Shown piece after piece: positions 1 through 10,696 of a stretch of 64,000 nt of DNA. The notes beneath the pieces are model-generated. The model worked only from the letters and a program-made list of their open reading frames with translations, had not been told where the DNA came from and made no database searches. The stretch lies in NCBI GenBank assembly GCA_030248295.1, contig JASANH010001403.1:46763-110762 (forward strand), written 5' to 3'. Positions within the stretch are counted from its first letter, which is position 1. Every line of letters begins with the position of its first letter. The DNA is from Mesodorylaimus sp. YZB2_4. Lineage: Eukaryota > Nematoda > Enoplea > Dorylaimida > Dorylaimidae. The translations under genes and the position numbers were made by a program.

Positions 1-620
1 TAGCTCATTTTCCATTTAGACATGAATGCAGCTCATTTTTTGTTATACACACAGAATCAGCCTACGGTTTCCGCTTTTTGCGAAGCGAACCATGCTTTGG
101 TTTGTTGGACACGCTGGCAGCATGAAGCCATTTTGAGCTTTATTTGCGAAACAGTCGCTTTGTTTTCCTGGAGGCTTCGTTTCAATCTTGTGCTTGTGAG
201 CCCGCTCGGCTGGCCGCCTGCTGCTTCTTAGACCTGATAGGCAGTTTTCACAAGCGCTATTATGACAAAAGCTAAAAAATCGGCGGTTAGCGAAAATAAG
301 GTAAAGTTTTTAACAGCGCTTACTTGCTCATAAACGGTGAGTCATTCCTCATAATTTCGCGCTCTAACGGCTCAGAAATTTCGCCCGAAGCATGATTTTC
401 ATAAAGCCCATTCGAAGAATCGGTTAAGATTTCAGGAACTGGTGCAGGGGTCCACAGCAACTCGTAACATGGGTGATACGCGTAGATATACCGAACAATG
501 TAACGAAGCGAAGACGAAAAATGTGAAGTCTCTAAAAAACGTTTAAAAAAAAACCAGGTACTTGATGATACAGAACTTATTCAGCTGCTTAGAACGTTCT
601 GTTGTGAAGCCGGGACTGGA
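1..620. other. No gene recognised
   Basis: Mixed-composition sequence with only short spurious reading frames. I see no recognisable protein motif, tRNA-like box or repeat structure in it. Confidence 0.5.
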
Positions 621-754
621 CTTTGGATTCGCTCATGCTGCTTGCTTTGCATTGCTCATGTGAGAAAATGACGACTTACAGCTGCTTGTCGCTTAACTGG
701 ACACGGTATACGCCACCTGGAAGCCACTCCAATACTGTCGCCCTCATGTTCGTC

Positions 755-1500
755 TCAATCGCCCATTCCTTCATCGTTTTCATCCACCTTCACCAGATAA
801 TGGCCGAGGTCGATCATGCGGCCCTCGGCCCCCTTGTAATCGTGATAGTCGTCCGGCCACACACCCGGTTGATCTCCCAACCTTGGCGCATCTTGGACAG
901 AAACGATGGCCCTTTGACCGTAGATGACGAACGCCGTTCTCTTCACTGCATACGTGCTGGCACACACTGCAACGGACCGACGACGACATGATGCACGCGA
1001 AGTGATTTAGTAGATTGGCAAATGAGCAGCTTGCGACCGTTCCCGATCAGTATCAGAAACGAAGACTGGCAGACCTGCAATAATTAGCGAAGAGCGAATC
1101 TTCACAACAAAAATTTTGGCGCCAACGCCCAGCACCGTTCATTCAAGCTAGGAGCAACGCAACTGTTTGGTCACTGCCGCTGGTCAGCGTGCGGCATTCG
1201 ACAACTGGTAACTAACTGTACTAAGCGGTCGCTGGTCTCTGTCACTCAATAGTCTGGCACAATGGAACTGTGCTTGGACATCCACGCGGGTGTTCGATCA
1301 TTACTTCTTGTCCACAAGCACGTGGCTTGGTAGTCTCGACGTACCTGGCACTCCATTGCGGAACTGAATTGTGATCGTTTTCTCTTCTTTCCTCAAACCA
1401 TCGCACGACTTGCGCCACATGAACGGCCCTCCATCGGTCTTGATACGCGCAGACGAACAGCAAGGGCAGACTTGTATGATTTCTGTCGACATGCTCGAGG
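755..1500 (-). pseudogene. Possible LTR-retrotransposon pol relic
   Basis: Two short minus-strand frames, read in order from high to low coordinates, faintly resemble the end of a Ty3/Gypsy-type polyprotein. Near 1300-1360 one reads GVPGTSRLPSHVLVDKK, recalling the integrase stretch before its second aspartate. At 755-967 another contains SVQDAPRLGDQPGV followed by HYLVKVDE, recalling the small beta-barrel after the integrase core. Frames are broken by stops and shifts. The resemblance is weak and may be chance; a translated search against retroelement polyproteins would decide it. Confidence 0.25.
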
Positions 1501-1911
1501 GGTAAAAAGATAGCGAATATCAAATAACTGACGAAGTCGTGGGAAAAGTCGAAGATCGAGGCTATTCTAGACTGAAAACCAAGTAAAGACTGAGCTGTTT
1601 TCCTCTCTCTGCTCAGCAATTTAACTTTCTCACTTGCGGTCGACTCCTCCTAGTCGCGTGACTTCTGGTGGCGCTCATTGGCTGTTTGATTGCCGCGTGA
1701 GGGATTGGTGTCGACATGCCGAGTGACCAAGAGCGCGTGGTGACCACAGGAAATTGTTTGGGTGGGGCTAGCCACTAACATCTTTGTGGCAATAGGAAAC
1801 AGATAGCAGACAACTGCTTCGCCAGACTTGGCTCAAGTCACGAGCCTGTACATCAAAACGGCGCCAGTCGGTTACATGACAAAAGACAGGAGACGTATTT
1901 TGCGCGCGTAC

Positions 1912-2003
1912 GCGTTGCTTGCAACGTAAATTCGTTGCAAGGGACCCCGTCGCAAGCACGGCGATTTCGTGGCTAGTGACCCCGATTTTTTTAACGCCAT
2001 AAT
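1912..2003 (+). repeat. Left arm of a 2.6-kb-spaced inverted repeat
   Basis: This roughly 92-bp segment reappears as its reverse complement at 4406-4505. Shared blocks include GCGACGGGGTCCCTTGCAA and AAATCGCCGTGCTTG, with scattered mismatches. Both arms end outward at ACGCGT. The pair brackets a Tc1-like relic, so it may be the ends of an older composite element or two copies of a dispersed repeat. Confidence 0.7.
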
Positions 2004-2830
2004 AGTGCAAGGAACCCTCTTGTCCGGTATATCTAGTATAGTGTCGCGAGTTATTTTGTGTGGCTCATGGTTCTACAATGCATGCAAATTTCTAATTTCT
2101 CTCTTCGTGTTCTAAGATCGCTGGCGTTGTGTGCTCCATTACCTCTTCATACTTTTGGAAACCATTGGCGAAGGCCAGGTCTGACGACATGGCACTTGAC
2201 GGTATCGGCCAGTAACCGGCAATCGATGAAACAATTATCAGCTGATAAGCCAGATCACAAAGAATTTTCAAAAGTTACCCTGAAAATTTTTAAAATAGAA
2301 ATTCTAATTTTGGGGCATGAAATTAATTTCGTATCATCACGTATATTCATTCTTATTCATAACATCACCCTTTTATAACGCGTCCTTTTAATTTCGCAAA
2401 CGCCAAATATCCTCAAAAAACCACAGCAAATTCAAGCCAGTCTTGAAGCACATGAAAGGACTCGATTCTACATTGCAACTTCCCAATTACAGATTCTCTA
2501 GCTCTTTTTCGCGCAAGTCAGACATAATACAGCATTGGACTGTACATACTTGTAACGTGAAGTACGTGAACTTGTAGAAATAACCATGCGATGTGTGCCA
2601 GGCGGCGGACATAAGTACTAAAATTTAGCAAGTTTGAGAAGGGGTCTTGAAAGAGACGGCAATTCATAAATCAGGAAACTTCCCTTTTCTTTCAATAACC
2701 TTCAGCTAAATGTTGTTCACTAAAGTTCAAAGGTACGCCATGCGTAGGAACAGCTTTGAACCTTGCATGAGGTACTTTAGAACGACTTTGCAACTTACAT
2801 CATTTTGAGAGGCTACGCAACTCTAGACTA
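2004..2830. other. No gene recognised
   Basis: AT-rich filler between a repeat arm and the end of the first Tc1-like relic. A 106-residue frame at 2058-2378 shows no motif or codon pattern that I can support. Confidence 0.45.
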
Positions 2831-2833
2831 AAT

Positions 2834-4400
2834 ACAGTGCGTGTCAAAATGATATTTCTCCCCCCTCATTTTAGACTTTTTCAACCGTAGAAATTCAGCG
2901 CTGGCTTTTAGGCGAGTCTCGCTTGAATAGGATATATCAGGGCCACATCGGAATAAAATTAAACAGAAAATTTTATTCATAACCATTCCAAATCGAGTCA
3001 ATAGCCAAAATGCCATCCTTTACGCAAAATGCACTATTTCACACGGCGAGACATGGACATGCATAATCTTTTACAGTCATCCGATGTGATCATATTCCAG
3101 CCTTCAATCAATTTTTCTTTCAACTCCTCGATGTTTCGTGGTTTCTTTGGTGTAATATAACAATTTTAAAACGTGCCACAGATTTTCAGATCGGGTTTGA
3201 ATCGGGAGATCGCGTAGGCCAAGAAAGATTTATCCGATTTCGGTTAACCACGCAATCGTGGCTTTCGACCTGTGGTAAGGGGCGTTGTCCTGCATGTACA
3301 GACGCCCTTGCCTCGGCTGGCGACGATAATACGGAAGAAAATGTTCGTTCGTCATTTCGATATATTTTTGCGAGTTCATGATGCCATCGATAACAAGGTT
3401 GCCACCACTTCAGAGGGCTCAATTTTTATGAGTTTATGGGACTTTTTGACCAAATTTTAGTAGATTCTCAACACGTTGTGCAATGCAAAGTCAACTAACA
3501 GCTTATACGGCGAAACACCCCTCATTTACGCAAACTATCCATCCGACGCTCTTCTAGTGCAAATTTATACCTTGAAGAAGCCAGCGAAACACTTTTCATC
3601 ATTTCTTTGGATATCTCAACTTTCAAAAATCCACCCGCTGATTTGATCGAGTCCACGGCCACTCGCTGCGCAACCAAGGTCTGCTCGTGCAGATTTTCAA
3701 CTAACAGCGACTTGTTCATGGAAAATCCGCTCCCGACAATCGTATTTCCATGCGATAAGACCAAGTAAAACTGGAAAAGGAAGTGAGAATGAATTATACA
3801 GGCAGAAAGACCAAGAGACAAATATTATGAATCATCACAAATCAATTATACAGGTAGAACAAATAGTTTTCTCACCTGGAAGCATTTGCATAAAGTCTTG
3901 TACGATTCCAAAGTGCCGGCGATATTGAATCAAAAGTGATCCAATCGCATTGTAGAATCGTCGAAAGTTTTGCATTTTTTGATTATCGACTTTGATCTGG
4001 TGAGGGCGGTGAATTCTAACTTGGCTTTATCAGCTTCGGACGTTGAAATGCGATTAGCATTCAGTAAGGCCTCCAGTGACGCGCTGAATCGTTTTTAAGG
4101 ATTTTCTGGTGATGACGTTATTGTCTCCGGATCAAAACTATAAATACCGCGAGCCAACGGATACTTCAACTGGTTGGTGGGGACCATTGGTTATTATCAT
4201 GGTGACCAATGGTCCGACACCATGTTGATTGAAGGCACCCAGACCATAACCTTGCCACCGCTACCTTGCAGCTGCGGTCGGATGTTGTCGGCCGAAAATT
4301 TCTGCCTCTTTAACCGTCTCACACGAACGCGTCTCGCAGATGGAAACACTGGGCCACAGATGCCACAGATGTATTGGGCAAGAGGGTTCCTCGCATTATT
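2834..4400 (-). pseudogene. Tc1-like transposase relic 1 (interrupted)
   Basis: Minus-strand remains of a Tc1-type DDE transposase in two pieces. The upstream piece (about 4400-4180) contains FPSARRVRVRR and then QLQGSGGKVMVW, nearly the same wording as the copy at 6862-7545. The downstream piece (about 3430-3050) contains YIEMTNEHFLPYYRRQPRQG, LYMQDNAPYHRSKATIAWL with the second catalytic aspartate, and WPTRSPDSNPIENLW. Frameshifts separate these. A hAT-like fragment lies between the two pieces. The element's outer end near 2834 reads CAGTGCGTGTCAAAATGAT, similar to the other copy's end near 6361. The N-terminal DNA-binding region is absent. It is non-functional. Confidence 0.75.
3522..4097 (-). 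pseudogene. hAT-like transposase C-terminal fragment with an intron
   Basis: Minus-strand coding remnant lying between the two halves of the Tc1 relic. Exon one (about 4097-3876) carries EALLNANRISTSEADKAKLEF but has an in-frame stop shortly before its end. A consensus donor (CCAG|gtgag) and acceptor (cttttccag) define an intron at 3771-3875. The second exon (3770-3522) reads LVLSHGNT, GFSMNKSLLVENLHEQTLVAQR and ends in a charged EERR tail. This matches the pattern SHG-x-A-x-V-E-R-G-F-S-x-N-K seen in a widespread animal family that resembles the hAT dimerisation region; the family assignment is from memory. The expected VER is changed to VGS here. I read it as a decayed transposon insertion rather than a host gene. 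Confidence 0.5.
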
Positions 4401-4405
4401 ATAAC

Positions 4406-4505
4406 GTTGGTAACATCGGGGTCACGACAGCAACGAGATCGCCGTGCTTGTGACGGGGTCCCTTGCAAAGAATTACGTTGGCTGTGACCCCGTCACAAGC
4501 AACGC
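4406..4505 (-). repeat. Right arm of the 1912-2003 inverted repeat
   Basis: Reverse-complement partner of 1912-2003. It also contains its own hairpin: GCTTGTGACGGGGTC (4446-4460) pairs perfectly with GACCCCGTCACAAGC (4486-4500), extended by one more pair, around a 25-nt loop. The partner arm lacks the second half of this hairpin. Confidence 0.75.
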
Positions 4506-4903
4506 GTCGGAGTGCCTACTGTACATATACCTGGAGACAGCCAACAAAGGACTGCGGGACAAAGGACCGCGGCGAGACAAGACTGCAAGACTAATTGACT
4601 GCTGGTCATAATCCGCGTAAAAAAAAAGACTTAACACAAAATGACCGAAAATAAAAATGAAGGCCAGATAGGCAGGGTATTGATAGTTTTTCGATCTAAT
4701 TGTGAAATGCCTTCGGCTGCTATCGAGTGTCAAAAAGACTGCGATTTGTTGCAGGGTGACCAAATTCCACTCTGCCCAACGGCTGGTTTCGTCTATTGAC
4801 CAGTTTCCAGACATGTGGCGGCCATGAAAAACTTTACCAAATGTAGCAGCTAGAAAAAATGTGTAATATTGTCACACTGGTCAAGTCGCGAGTAGGTGAT
4901 TTC

Positions 4904-4962
4904 TGCTCTTAGTAACCAATTATGCATTTTACGGTAAAATGCATAATTCGTTACTAAGAGCA
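4904..4962. repeat. Near-perfect 29-bp-arm hairpin
   Basis: Left arm 4904-4932 and right arm 4934-4962 are reverse complements with one mismatch and a one-base centre. The arms start TGCTCTTAGTAAC and meet at ATGCATTTTAC/GTAAAATGCAT. It abuts the inverted-repeat element that starts at 4964. A sequence resembling its centre (AATTATGCATTTTAC) recurs at 5279-5293. Confidence 0.9.
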
Positions 4963-4963
4963 G

Positions 4964-5538
4964 ATCACGTCAAATGTGGTGGAAGCGTATCCAGGCAGAC
5001 GGATGTTGTGTCTATAGATATTCGGCTGTCGGTGGATCTCCATGACTGCTGATTCTCTATGGGCAACGCCATAGAGCCTACGCCTAAGCCGTCAGATCAC
5101 TGACTTTTGTGCGGTGACGTAACATTACGATATTCGAATTTGACTGTTGCGACATTGATTGCAAAGAATTGCAGACAAACTTAAACTGTTTGTAGGGCAA
5201 GTACCTACACCAAAACTGAAACCAGAAAAAATGTGGCTGCAGCCAGATTTTTTCGCGCGAACGAAAGAGCGCAGAGCGAATTATGCATTTTACAGAATGG
5301 TGGGTAAAACATGAAAAACTTTACCAAATGTAGCAGCCAGAAAAAAATGTGTAATATAGTCACACAGTCAGCCGAATTCGAATTTTGGTAATGGTATGTC
5401 ACTGCACAAAAGCCAGTGATCTGACGGCTTTAACGTTGCCCATAGAGAATCAGCAGTCATGTAGATACACCGACAGACTAATATCTATGGACCCAACATC
5501 CGTCTGCCTGGATACGCTTCCACCACATTTGCCGTGAT
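4964..5538. mobile_element. Foldback/MITE-like element with ~187-bp arms
   Basis: Arms 4964-5150 and 5352-5538 are imperfect reverse complements. Both carry AAATGTGGTGGAAGCGTATC, CAGGCAGACGGATGTTG, GACTGCTGATTCTCTATGGG and GCCGTCAGATCACTG. The element's ends read ATCACG...CGTGAT. A separate 60-bp block, beginning CATGAAAAACTTTACC, is directly repeated at about 4826-4884 (outside) and 5309-5370 (inside). No coding capacity is seen. Target-site duplication is not obvious. Confidence 0.75.
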
Positions 5539-5567
5539 TGAAAGTATGGTTTCCCTTTTATGTTCAG

Positions 5568-5736
5568 TTGGATTTTGCCGCTGCTGTTGTCGTGGGTGTT
5601 GTCGGCTACGAGACGCAACCCACCCAATCAAAAAGACCATTTGAAAACGGATAACCAGGACCACAGAGCTCGCTATCTTGTCGCTGTCGTAACTTTAATG
5701 GCACTATTGTCTGCACTGGTCATTCAAGCAGGGGCG
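5568..5736 (+). CDS. Possible orphan exon with a membrane-segment-like stretch
   Basis: A good acceptor (tttcccttttatgttcag) precedes 5568 and a consensus donor (gtaagt) follows 5736. The middle frame is open across the interval and ends with ARYLVAVVTLMALLSALVIQ, which would suit a membrane span. I could not find partner exons or a family match, so this may be chance. Confidence 0.2.
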
Positions 5737-5874
5737 GTAAGTACGGCAGGTCCACTCACCTACCAGTGGACTGAACTGTGTACAGTGCCTATCTATACCA
5801 CCGATGCAGCGCCTTGTCGGTTAGTTTTTGCAGTACTGTGCCTTCGCCCTTTCTGCAAAAAAGTGGCACCATAG

Positions 5875-6355
5875 TGACCGTCCATGAGTAATATTTTCTT
5901 GAATTTCGAATCATTGCACAGTAATTTACGTATCCTTGAATTGCGCAATAATTCACGTGTAGTCTTGAGTTTTGTGTCCTCAGTGCACAAAAATTTTGCA
6001 TTATGTTTTTTTGGGGGCTGTTTTCTCCTCCTTAGCCTTTATTTCGATGCGTGCTATGTAGTGTGAAGGGTACCTACTAAATAAATATAGATACATCCAC
6101 AGTATACAATATATCTGCTGTGTATATTCGATAGTACAAAACCTAGCAGATGGTCTAGTGCGATCAGAGGCAACTCAAAACGTCATATTCAGTACTTTGT
6201 TAAAAAATGAACCCAACTCTCAAATACACCACTCCTCGACCTACCAAATGCACCACTTCTCGACCTACCATATATCTTCGTCAGGTTCTGTTGTTTGCCG
6301 CTTCGACTGGCTTCGAACGACTGAGTCGATGACAGAGTCGAACTCTGTTTGCTTT
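5875..6355. other. No gene recognised
   Basis: AT-rich sequence between a possible exon and the start of the second Tc1-like copy. Short frames on both strands have no supportable motif. Confidence 0.45.
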
Positions 6356-6360
6356 CTCGC

Positions 6361-7545
6361 AGTAGTGCCTCTCAAAATGATAGCACACCACCCTCTTTTT
6401 CTCATTTTCTTTGCATAGCTCAAGAATTACCTTCGATATACACAAAAAGCCATCGAGCATGCATCGACCTACTACTCTGGTACAAACATAAGAAAAAAAC
6501 AAAATTGCATTCGCATCTTTTTTGGTTTAATATCCAAAATGCCAGCCCTTCGCCTTTACGCACTTTTTCACTCGCCTTTTCATGGATGTTACCAAGCGCA
6601 CAATTTGACCCATATCGATCGATTACCAAGCTTTTAGCAATGGTGCCTTAAGTTCCTCGATATTCCTCGGTTTTTTTTCAAAATATAGCAGTTTAAGATG
6701 TGCCAGAGATTCTCGATTGGATTCAAGTCTGGGCTCCTGGCTGGCCATGGCAGTCTCCGAATTTTTTGACGATTTAACCACGATTCTGTGAATTTCGATT
6801 TATGGCAGGGGGCATTGTCCTGCTGGTAAAGCTTCAGGCGACTTTTGTGACTTCGATAAAATTACAAAAGGTGGTCCTTCATGATCTGAACATAAGCCGC
6901 AGAATCTACTGTTCCATCGACAAACACCAGTGGACCCAATCCACGCCCACTAAAGCAGCCCCAGACCATCAGCTTGCCTCCACCACCTTGAAGTTGTGGT
7001 CGCACGGACTCCGGCAAATGTTTCTGGGTCGAAAGCCGCCGAACTCTGACCCTCCCAGATGACGGAAAAAGTTCGAAGCACGACCCATCGCTCCAAATGA
7101 CATTTGCCCAGTTATCGTCCGTCCAATCTTTTCTCTCACGACACCAGTTTCTTCGATTTCTGGCTGCCTTCCTGGTCAATAAAGGCTTTTTAAAGGTCGC
7201 AGAGCTTTTCAAACCACTTTCTAAAAGACGTCTTGACACTGTCGAACAGCTGATTTTGATTCCAGCATCAGCTAAGTCTCGCTGAAGGTCAGGCAATGAA
7301 GCATGTCGTTTTCTCTTAGCTATCGACACCAACCAACGATCGTCGCTTGCAGATGTGCATCGCTTCCGACCAGCATTTTTATAATCGCCTTCAGTGGGAA
7401 TACCTTTCTTATGACGATTCCAAGCGTTTATAACGCATTTTCGGCTAACTCCCAATGTCTTTGCTACAGATAAATTGGTCGATCCAGCCATTTTCATTCC
7501 AATAATTTTAAGCTTGATTTGTAAATCGACGGATTTTCGGCCCAT
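6361..7545 (-). pseudogene. Tc1-like transposase relic 2
   Basis: The minus-strand frame 7545-6862 encodes 227 residues from MGRKSVDLQ. It has an N-terminal paired-type helix-turn-helix region (LKIIGMKMAGSTNLSVAKTLGVS), a second helix block, the first catalytic aspartate in NVIWSDGSCFELF and then QLQGGGGKLMVWGCFSGRG. Tc1 transposases usually have about 340 residues. Here the frame stops after MKDHLL. The rest continues in other frames downstream: a second-aspartate stretch around 6800, then RSPDLNPIENLWH near 6700. The copy therefore has a helix-turn-helix and half a catalytic domain intact but cannot make a full enzyme. An end-like sequence CAGTAGTGCCTCTCAAAATG lies near 6361; I did not find its partner. 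Confidence 0.85.
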
Positions 7546-7559
7546 CCTGCATGCAAGAA

Positions 7560-8630
7560 AAATTTCGGCATATACACATTAAAGTACACTAAAAATGCTA
7601 CAAAATATGTAGTTCTCTCTTGAGTGTTGTTGACCAGCTTGAAAAGGAGCATTAGTACGCTCAAAATTCAATGGCCGAATTTTTGTTTCCTGTGCTTCCC
7701 ATGATAGCAAATTTAAAAATTTTCAGACAACTTCAAGTGATTCATCGAAACTCTGCTATATCATTGGAAAGAGCTTAAAAAACTGCATAGAATGCAAACT
7801 TACTTGAATTTTCCTCTTCGATAAGTCAACAGCTACAGAGGCGTTTTCATAATATATCCTTTTTAGATCAATAGTGGAAAATCGTACATTTTTTTAGTAT
7901 ACTGTGGGACTGCGGCAGCTGATGCGGGGGGGGGGGTGTAGATTGATTGAAGGGTAGGGATCGGGTTGTTGATGGACCAGCTGTCGAGTTGAAATTCGAG
8001 TAGGCTTTCGATGGAGTGTGGTATACAGTAGGGCGTACGGCGGATTATACATACAGTACAGAGTAGCACTTCACAATGTTGAGTCCAGGCCGAATGTCGA
8101 GGCGGCGAGGATGTCCCAATGGCGACACGTGCCCCCTCCAGGCTCATCAAACCCATCGTCAGCATAGGCTTCACCAGAGCCGGCCGTGCTGGCCTCGATC
8201 TTGCTTGCCTCTCGACCTAGTGATTCAACATCAACACCGCCCGTCCATTGTTTGACTGGCGAGGTCAGCAATTACGAAAAATCGTGGTAAACACCGCCCG
8301 CCGCTCACCCTCCACCCACTTTACATACATTTACCAATCCAGACTCGTCCTCCGCTGACCATTGCCCATCACCGATTTTCACGACCTTGTTTTGGTCGAC
8401 GCTAACGACTTGTTTTGACTAATTTTGTATATTCGAAGGGCGAGAATACTAGGTGGTTACTGTTGTGATGGACGCATTTGGCTGGATCTCAATTTGTCAC
8501 ACATATTTGGTTAGGGTACACAACACATTTGCGAGTGCACTTTTGGGCATCAGCAACAATAGCTCACGATCAGTGCAAATTCCACGGGACACTTATTGTC
8601 AGATTGTCAGGGAAAAAATTTTTTGATACA
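7560..8630. other. Non-coding interval with a G-tract
   Basis: Contains a run of about 13 G near 7926. A minus-strand frame (8071-8271) is preceded by an acceptor-like tract, but it has no recognisable motif and no partner exons. I annotate no gene here. Confidence 0.45.
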
Positions 8631-8859
8631 AGTACAGTCGACCTCGCTTAAGAACAACCTGCCGGGACCGCAAAAAAAGTTGTTCTTATCCGAAGTTGCG
8701 CTTATCCGGGGTGCATATGAAATGCCACAGAATTAATTTGTCAAAGTTCCCCATACAATGTTTATAGCGCAGAAACATAACCACACAATACTTAGTAGCA
8801 TAAAGCATGAAATCGAACAACAGCGAATAACAGCGACAAAAAACATGACATATGGCATT

Positions 8860-10172
8860 ACTTCATAAAATCGGTGATTTTACGTTGAACACATTCAGTC
8901 AAAGCATGCTTTTCGATCATATCTTCGATCTCGTAAAACGAATAATGATCCGTAAAATTATCCTCCAAATATCGACGAGCCCCCGCAAGACATCGCAGTG
9001 CTTCTGTGTGAGAAAAAGGTGGGAGTCGCCTCGATCACCTCTGATTCATCGCTGTCCTCGTCTTCCAAATCGATTGCTTCTTCCTGGCGCGCTTTTACTG
9101 AACCGCAAATTTCGGCGTCGCTGAGTAACCCGTAACATTCCAATTCCTTGTCACAATCGATGAAAGCTTGGAATTCCTCCTCGCCAATATTCACTCCGCA
9201 TTTTTCTGCTGTTAATGCTTCTGACCCTTCCTCCTCATCAGCAGGATTATGATCAGCTGAAAAACCGGCTTTTAGAAAGCAATTTTCGATGTTCAGATGT
9301 GCAGATTCTGAAGACTCTGCAGATTCTTTGATGTACATTTTATGACAGGCGGCGTTGTCCGCGAACAGAATGATTTTTCGATTGCACAGTTCTCGATCCC
9401 ATTTCTTTAAAATATCGGTCCAGATCTAACTGGTCATCCAGGCGTTGGCGCTGCTGTAGTAGGGCAATGGATGATGAGCAACGTTCTTGAAACATCGTGG
9501 ATTTTTGAATTTTCCAATAGCGAACGCTTTCTTCTCAGATCCAGTAGAATTGCAAATCAAAAGAACCGTCAATCGATCTTTTGATACTTTCCCACCAGTC
9601 GGATGGCCACCAGCCACGGCGAGCGTACCAGATGGCGTGGCCTTGTAGAATAATCCCGTTTCGTCAGCATTGAAAATATCGTTCCGATCAACACCTTCGA
9701 TCAGACAAGGTAGCTCATTATCGATCCAATCTTGAGCTCCAACGTGATCAGCAGCCGCTCGTTCCCCACACACTTTGACGAAATGGATATTATGCCGTTT
9801 CTTAAATCGATCGAGCCAACTGGATGATAATTCGCAATCATCATGTCCAGGCATTATTGCCAATTGACGAGCTTTCTCCAACATCAATGGTCCATTGACC
9901 AAACCACCAGCAGCAAGAATTTGACGATGCCAAATGATTAAAGCTTCATCGACGTCTTCATTAGGACTTTCTCTTTTTCTTTTGCGATTTAGATTGCCAT
10001 TCGTCGAAGCTTCTTCGCGAATTTCTTTCTCTTTGCCTTTGATCCTTGAAATCGTCCTTTTGTTAACCCCAAATGCTTCAGCCACGTCGACTTGTTTCTT
10101 CGTTTTCAACGCGTCCAAAATCTCGATCTTTTTCGCAATACTGGGTGCAGGAATTTTAGAAGAAGTAGCCAT
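8860..10172 (-). pseudogene. Tigger/pogo transposase, frameshifted and internally deleted
   Basis: The first frame (10172-9426, 248 residues from MATSSKIPAPS) has a CENP-B/psq-type helix-turn-helix (KKQVDVAEAFGVNKRTISRI), a second CENP-B-type domain (about residues 75-140, with SSSWLDRFKKRHNI) and the first catalytic aspartate in IFNADETGLFYKATP. After SANAWMTS the frame is lost. A shifted frame gives IILFADNAACHK with the second aspartate, and the sequence then jumps directly to a C-terminal acidic region (9338-8958, KESAESSES, ENCFLKAGFS). The usual third-aspartate block between these is missing, so the catalytic triad is incomplete. Loss by internal deletion is inferred from family layout. 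Confidence 0.85.
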
Positions 10173-10281
10173 TTAGAAGGAATTTTAGAAGTAAACTCAA
10201 AGAAATCTGAAGCGACCAACACGGAGACGCAGTTTTTAGCTAATATATTGGCTCGTCTTCGCTCGAAGCATGGCTATATAC

Positions 10282-10285
10282 TTAA
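10282..10285. repeat. TTAA flank, copy 1 of 3
   Basis: TTAA immediately before the left end (GAGGCACTG) of the FLYWCH-MULE. Further TTAA copies follow the MULE (12942-12945) and the adjacent foldback element (14083-14086), as expected for two insertions that each duplicated TTAA. Confidence 0.6.
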
Positions 10286-10426
10286 GAGGCACTGTCTGTA
10301 AGAATCGACTAATTCGACCAAAAAATGGCCAACCTTGAAAAATGACCTCTCTATATTATTACATATCTCGAAAGTAGATGCCATGGGGACCACGAAAACG
10401 ATAATCATTGCACGGGATTCCATGTC

Positions 10427-10562
10427 AAAATATCGCAGTAAAAAGGTCGCACGACAAAAGGTCGCAACAAAAAGATCGCAAGGGCATAAAGATCGCACGA
10501 CAAAAGATCGCAACTAAAAAGATCGCAAGGACAAAAGGGTCGCATGGTATAAAAGGTCGCAA
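10427..10562 (+). repeat. Left TCGCA motif array of the MULE
   Basis: About nine spaced copies of AAAAGRTCGCA at intervals of 13-19 bp. They cycle through three following contexts (CGAC, AC, AGG), giving a higher-order period of roughly 45 bp. A matching array in the opposite orientation lies at 12255-12402. Position and symmetry suggest transposase-binding sites, which is inference. Confidence 0.85.
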
Positions 10563-10696
10563 GAAACAAAACCATGAAAAACAATGAAGGTGATGACAGC
10601 TCATTTATGTCCCCCTATAAATTTAGCTGTCGATGAAGGTTTTAGCCATTTCAGCTGTTTCTTAGAGTTAGTTTGCGATTCTCTTTTTGCTGCAAG

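Noticed and set aside
623..991. 122-residue plus-strand frame
   Set aside because: No domain, biased only by local composition, and it overlaps a minus-strand frame with better (still weak) retroelement likeness.
8071..8271. Minus-strand frame preceded by an acceptor-like tract, possible exon
   Set aside because: No motif, no partner exon and an overlapping alternative frame (7863-8174) of similar quality; indistinguishable from chance.
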